The notes beneath the pieces were generated by a model. That model was not told the DNA's origin, searched no databases, and saw nothing but the letters and a program-made list of their open reading frames with translations. Positions 61,630-64,000 of a stretch of DNA of 64,000 bases are shown here, piece by piece. Positions within the stretch are counted from its first letter, which is position 1, and every line of letters begins with the position of its first letter. The translations under genes and the position numbers were made by a program. The stretch is from Saprospiraceae bacterium (GTDB lineage: Bacteria > Bacteroidota > Bacteroidia > Chitinophagales > Saprospiraceae): assembly GCA_020629715.1 (NCBI GenBank), contig JAHDCU010000001.1, positions 558,001 to 622,000 of the forward strand. The letters run 5' to 3'.

Positions 61630-63055
61630 GAATAACAACATATGGTTCGATAAATTTAATGAGCCAAAGCTCAGTAATGAGGATTGGTTAAATCCAAGCC
61701 CAGATATCTTAACGTCTATCAATGCCACTATCGACTTTGAACATGAAGAAAGAAAATCTAATTTTATTTGGTGGCTCTTAGCTAGCTTTTTTCTTCTTTC
61801 CATTCTTTCCTTGACTCTGTATTTGTACTCAAATAGGGAAAACTTGCCCGATGCACCAACTAGTCTGGTAGAAGATGAGGCTATAGCTACAATTCCTTTA
61901 GAGCAGACATTGTACATAAAACCTACTCAAGGAGACTTAGATAAAACCGAAGTGAAAACGAACGTAAATGAAGGTTTACCTGAAAAAATGCATACAGGCG
62001 AAAGCAATAAAATTTCGAATAAACAGTCTACTGAATATAAGAGCCCTTTAAGAAAGCATGAATCAGCTATAGCATTAATATCAAATAAAGAAATACTCGA
62101 TAATTCTCCAAGATATATATCTAATTCTAACAATAAGAAGAATGTGGCAGCACCATTGGATGTAGTCAATCATGAAGTACGAGTTACTGATATTGCTCCT
62201 TTAGAAAATTCAGTTTCGGCATTATCATATAAAGAAAGAGAGTTAGATATTAATGCTAATCCATACGTCGATGAAAAAAGTAATATCACGGCTAAGCAAA
62301 GTCACGGACTGGCTATCTTTACCAGCCTTATGGCAATGGATTACAAGCTTAGTGCTGACTATTCTTCAGATCTTAATCCTGCAGACTTCCATACCGACCG
62401 TGGCAATCAATGGGGCATTGGTGTAGCTTATACGTATGGTTTATCAAGCAAATTGAACTTTCATACAACAGTTGATTATTCTTCTCTGAATTCTATATCT
62501 GGTCACAAGTCGAGTATTAATTATCATGTACAAGAAGAGATCAATGGTCTCACTGAGACTCATACTGACCTGACAATGGCAACACCGTTAGGATTTATAG
62601 AAACAGACTTATTACTTCAAAGATCAAGCGACAGTAGCGGTGATATCATTAGTTCATCCGCTAATGTACATTCTGAACAAGTTGTACAGGCACTAGGCAT
62701 AGGCATAGGTTTAACGTATGATGTTCTTCAGATTTCTGATTACATATTATTTGTTGGGGCAGGAGTCAGAAGCAATATTATCCTTCAACTTTCTAATAAT
62801 TTGTTTGGCCTTGAATCTAATTCAAGTGATTACGCCATTTCATCTGGCAAGGTTATACAAAGTCAGACGAATCTAAACAACCAATTTTTACAGACCAATG
62901 CATTGATAGGTTTGAGGCGTTCTTTATCTGAGAGATTTGATCTTCAGTTTCAATATGAATACCGTAACGGTTTTAGTAATATCTATACTCAAGATAATTA
63001 CTCTTCGACGATCAATGCATATGGAGTCAATCTAGCCCTTATTTCCAAATTTTAG
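61622..63055 (+). CDS. TM-anchored protein with C-terminal beta-barrel-like domain
   Basis: A 477-residue protein: a short cytoplasmic N-terminus, one TM segment (about 48-70), a long Asn/Lys/Glu-rich linker (about 75-225) and a C-terminal region (about 228-477) with porin-like alternating strands (HGLAIFTSLMAMDYKL, WGIGVAYTYGLSSKLNFHTTVDY, QALGIGIGLTYDV, NAYGVNLALISKF). It overlaps the sigma gene by 8 bp. An inner-membrane anchor plus an outer-membrane-type barrel would span the envelope and could act as an anti-sigma sensor; that is inference. Confidence 0.65.
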   Translation: MDKNNNIWFDKFNEPKLSNEDWLNPSPDILTSINATIDFEHEERKSNFIWWLLASFFLLSILSLTLYLYSNRENLPDAPTSLVEDEAIATIPLEQTLYIKPTQGDLDKTEVKTNVNEGLPEKMHTGESNKISNKQSTEYKSPLRKHESAIALISNKEILDNSPRYISNSNNKKNVAAPLDVVNHEVRVTDIAPLENSVSALSYKERELDINANPYVDEKSNITAKQSHGLAIFTSLMAMDYKLSADYSSDLNPADFHTDRGNQWGIGVAYTYGLSSKLNFHTTVDYSSLNSISGHKSSINYHVQEEINGLTETHTDLTMATPLGFIETDLLLQRSSDSSGDIISSSANVHSEQVVQALGIGIGLTYDVLQISDYILFVGAGVRSNIILQLSNNLFGLESNSSDYAISSGKVIQSQTNLNNQFLQTNALIGLRRSLSERFDLQFQYEYRNGFSNIYTQDNYSSTINAYGVNLALISKF

Positions 63056-63223
63056 GTAAAAAAGCGTTTTGTTAAAACCATAATCGGAGTAAAGTTCTTA
63101 TTTTGGTATATTCTCCTGATTAACAGCTATTTTTCATACTTTAAAATTGATTTTTTATTTATACATTAGCAAAAATTAAACTCAGAGTTCATTTTTTGAG
63201 TTAACTAAGTAAAATGTACAATT

Positions 63224-64000
63224 ATGGCTAATTATATGAGTGTTGAGACGCTTAAGTTCTTAATGAACAATGTCCACGATCTCAACGAAGTCCTTAAAGC
63301 TGAACGTTACGCAGACTATGATGCTGAGAGCGTTGATATACTAGTAGATTCTATCAAGGATTGGGCTGATAAAGAATACTATCCATATTTCACTGAGATG
63401 GATGAAAAACCGGTAGTCTATAAGGATGGTAAAATCATAGTACATCCTCAGATTGGTAAAGTGATGAAACAAGCTGGTGAACAAGGCTTTTTAGGACCAA
63501 CATTTGACTACGAAGACGGAGGAACACAAATGCCCCACTTAGTGCAGGCTGGATTAAATCATATTTTGGAAGCAGCTAATAACAATATACCTGGTTACAT
63601 CGGTCTAACTAGTGGAGCTGCACAACTTATAGTCAACTTCGCAAGTCAGGAACTAAAAGATATGTTTGTACCCAAAATGCTTACCGGAGAATGGGGAGGT
63701 ACTATGGCCTTGACAGAACCACAAGCAGGAAGTTCTTTATCTGACATCGTTACATCAGCCAAACTTAACGATGATGGGACATACGCCATTGAAGGTCAGA
63801 AAATCTTTATATCAGGTGGTGATCATGAATACTGTGACAACTTTGTCCACCTTACGCTAGCTCGAATAGAGGGTGCTCCTGCTGGTACAAAAGGAATCTC
63901 ATTATTTGTTGTACCTAAACATCGACCTACCGCTGACGGTGGATTAGAATCTAATGATGTCATCACGGCCGGTGATTTCCAAAAACTTGGGCAGAGAGGT
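63224..64000 (+). CDS. Acyl-CoA dehydrogenase, long type (3' end missing)
   Basis: Open to the window edge: 259 residues from ATG 63224 (MANYMSVETLKFLMNNVHDL). The N-terminal helical domain of the large acyl-CoA dehydrogenase subgroup (usually about 600 residues) is followed by TMALTEPQAGSSLSDIVTSA and GQKIFISGGDHE, the FAD/substrate region. It is a distinct enzyme from the short one at 21619. No clear promoter in the 168-bp gap upstream. Confidence 0.85.
   Translation, partial: MANYMSVETLKFLMNNVHDLNEVLKAERYADYDAESVDILVDSIKDWADKEYYPYFTEMDEKPVVYKDGKIIVHPQIGKVMKQAGEQGFLGPTFDYEDGGTQMPHLVQAGLNHILEAANNNIPGYIGLTSGAAQLIVNFASQELKDMFVPKMLTGEWGGTMALTEPQAGSSLSDIVTSAKLNDDGTYAIEGQKIFISGGDHEYCDNFVHLTLARIEGAPAGTKGISLFVVPKHRPTADGGLESNDVITAGDFQKLGQRG

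Noticed and set aside
63056-63223. Promoter for the truncated acyl-CoA dehydrogenase (TACATTAG near 63162)
   Set aside because: It has one mismatch to TAnnTTTG and the only TTG upstream is 12 nt away, too close for a -33 box.
1-64000. tRNA, rRNA, riboswitch or phage-attachment sites
   Set aside because: Read by eye on both strands, no cloverleaf, rRNA-like conserved block or integrase was found; a covariance-model scan could still find a diverged case.

Overview
The window comes from a low-GC member of the Bacteroidota, probably marine and gliding or surface-associated; I cannot place it to genus. The evidence is a PorQ homologue and a secreted protease carrying a type IX secretion (T9SS) C-terminal sorting signal, a FecI/FecR/TonB-receptor operon with DUF4974 and STN domains, a two-TM poly-proline TonB, DUF3127/DUF2807/DUF3109/DUF4286 proteins, a eukaryote-type citrate synthase, an archaeal/eukaryote-type ProRS, and promoters of the Bacteroidota TTTG-N19/20-TAnnTTTG form (clearest at 29796 and 36859).

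Layout. 1-6.4 kb: the tail of one TPR-lipoprotein and a complete tandem paralogue, an M48 protease, a GNAT enzyme, a YkgJ-type cysteine-cluster protein, a T9SS-secreted M43-like protease and a DUF2807 protein. 6.4-8.5 kb: iscS-iscU-iscA operon. 8.8-16.5 kb: M23 peptidase, Prx/BCP, DUF3127 SSB-like protein, ProRS, a charge-segregated secreted protein and a FadL-type porin. 16.5-28.9 kb (minus strand): ATP-grasp protein coupled to gcvP; DUF4286, acyl-CoA dehydrogenase and M50 protease; a TPR protein; a TonB-domain protein whose signal peptide is broken by a 1-nt shift; and gltA-gcvH-vanZ-tonB. 29-39 kb (plus strand): DUF3109, a PpiD/SurA-like foldase, a MORN-repeat lipoprotein, porQ, two guanidine-hydrolase-fold enzymes with proC (arginine/citrulline to proline), and glyS.

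39-50.5 kb: a membrane-anchored LytTR regulator beside a four-copy 20-bp-period repeat and an 8-bp tandem array; a photolyase/cryptochrome; a FecI-like operon whose sigma factor is split by one in-frame stop and which carries an extra metalloprotease lipoprotein; a four-repeat lipoprotein; a gene-poor kilobase; and a vanadium haloperoxidase divergent from a Crp/Fnr regulator.

51.7-55.2 kb: a 3486-bp IS1595-family (ISXO2-like) transposon with perfect 25-bp terminal inverted repeats and an 8-bp target duplication. It carries six passenger ORFs, including two tiny basic proteins, a coiled-coil protein behind a two-hairpin RNA element, a small HTH-like protein overlapping the transposase, and a coupled membrane/soluble pair. 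This is the most unusual part of the window. 55.2-64 kb: DUF429 protein, an SDR lacking the usual catalytic Tyr, a DUF6435 protein, a glycine-zipper lipoprotein operon divergent from a LysR regulator, a DEAD-box helicase, an ECF sigma factor overlapping a TM-plus-beta-barrel fusion protein, and a truncated acyl-CoA dehydrogenase.

No tRNA, rRNA or CRISPR array was seen. Functions rest on motif recognition by eye; no database search was run.
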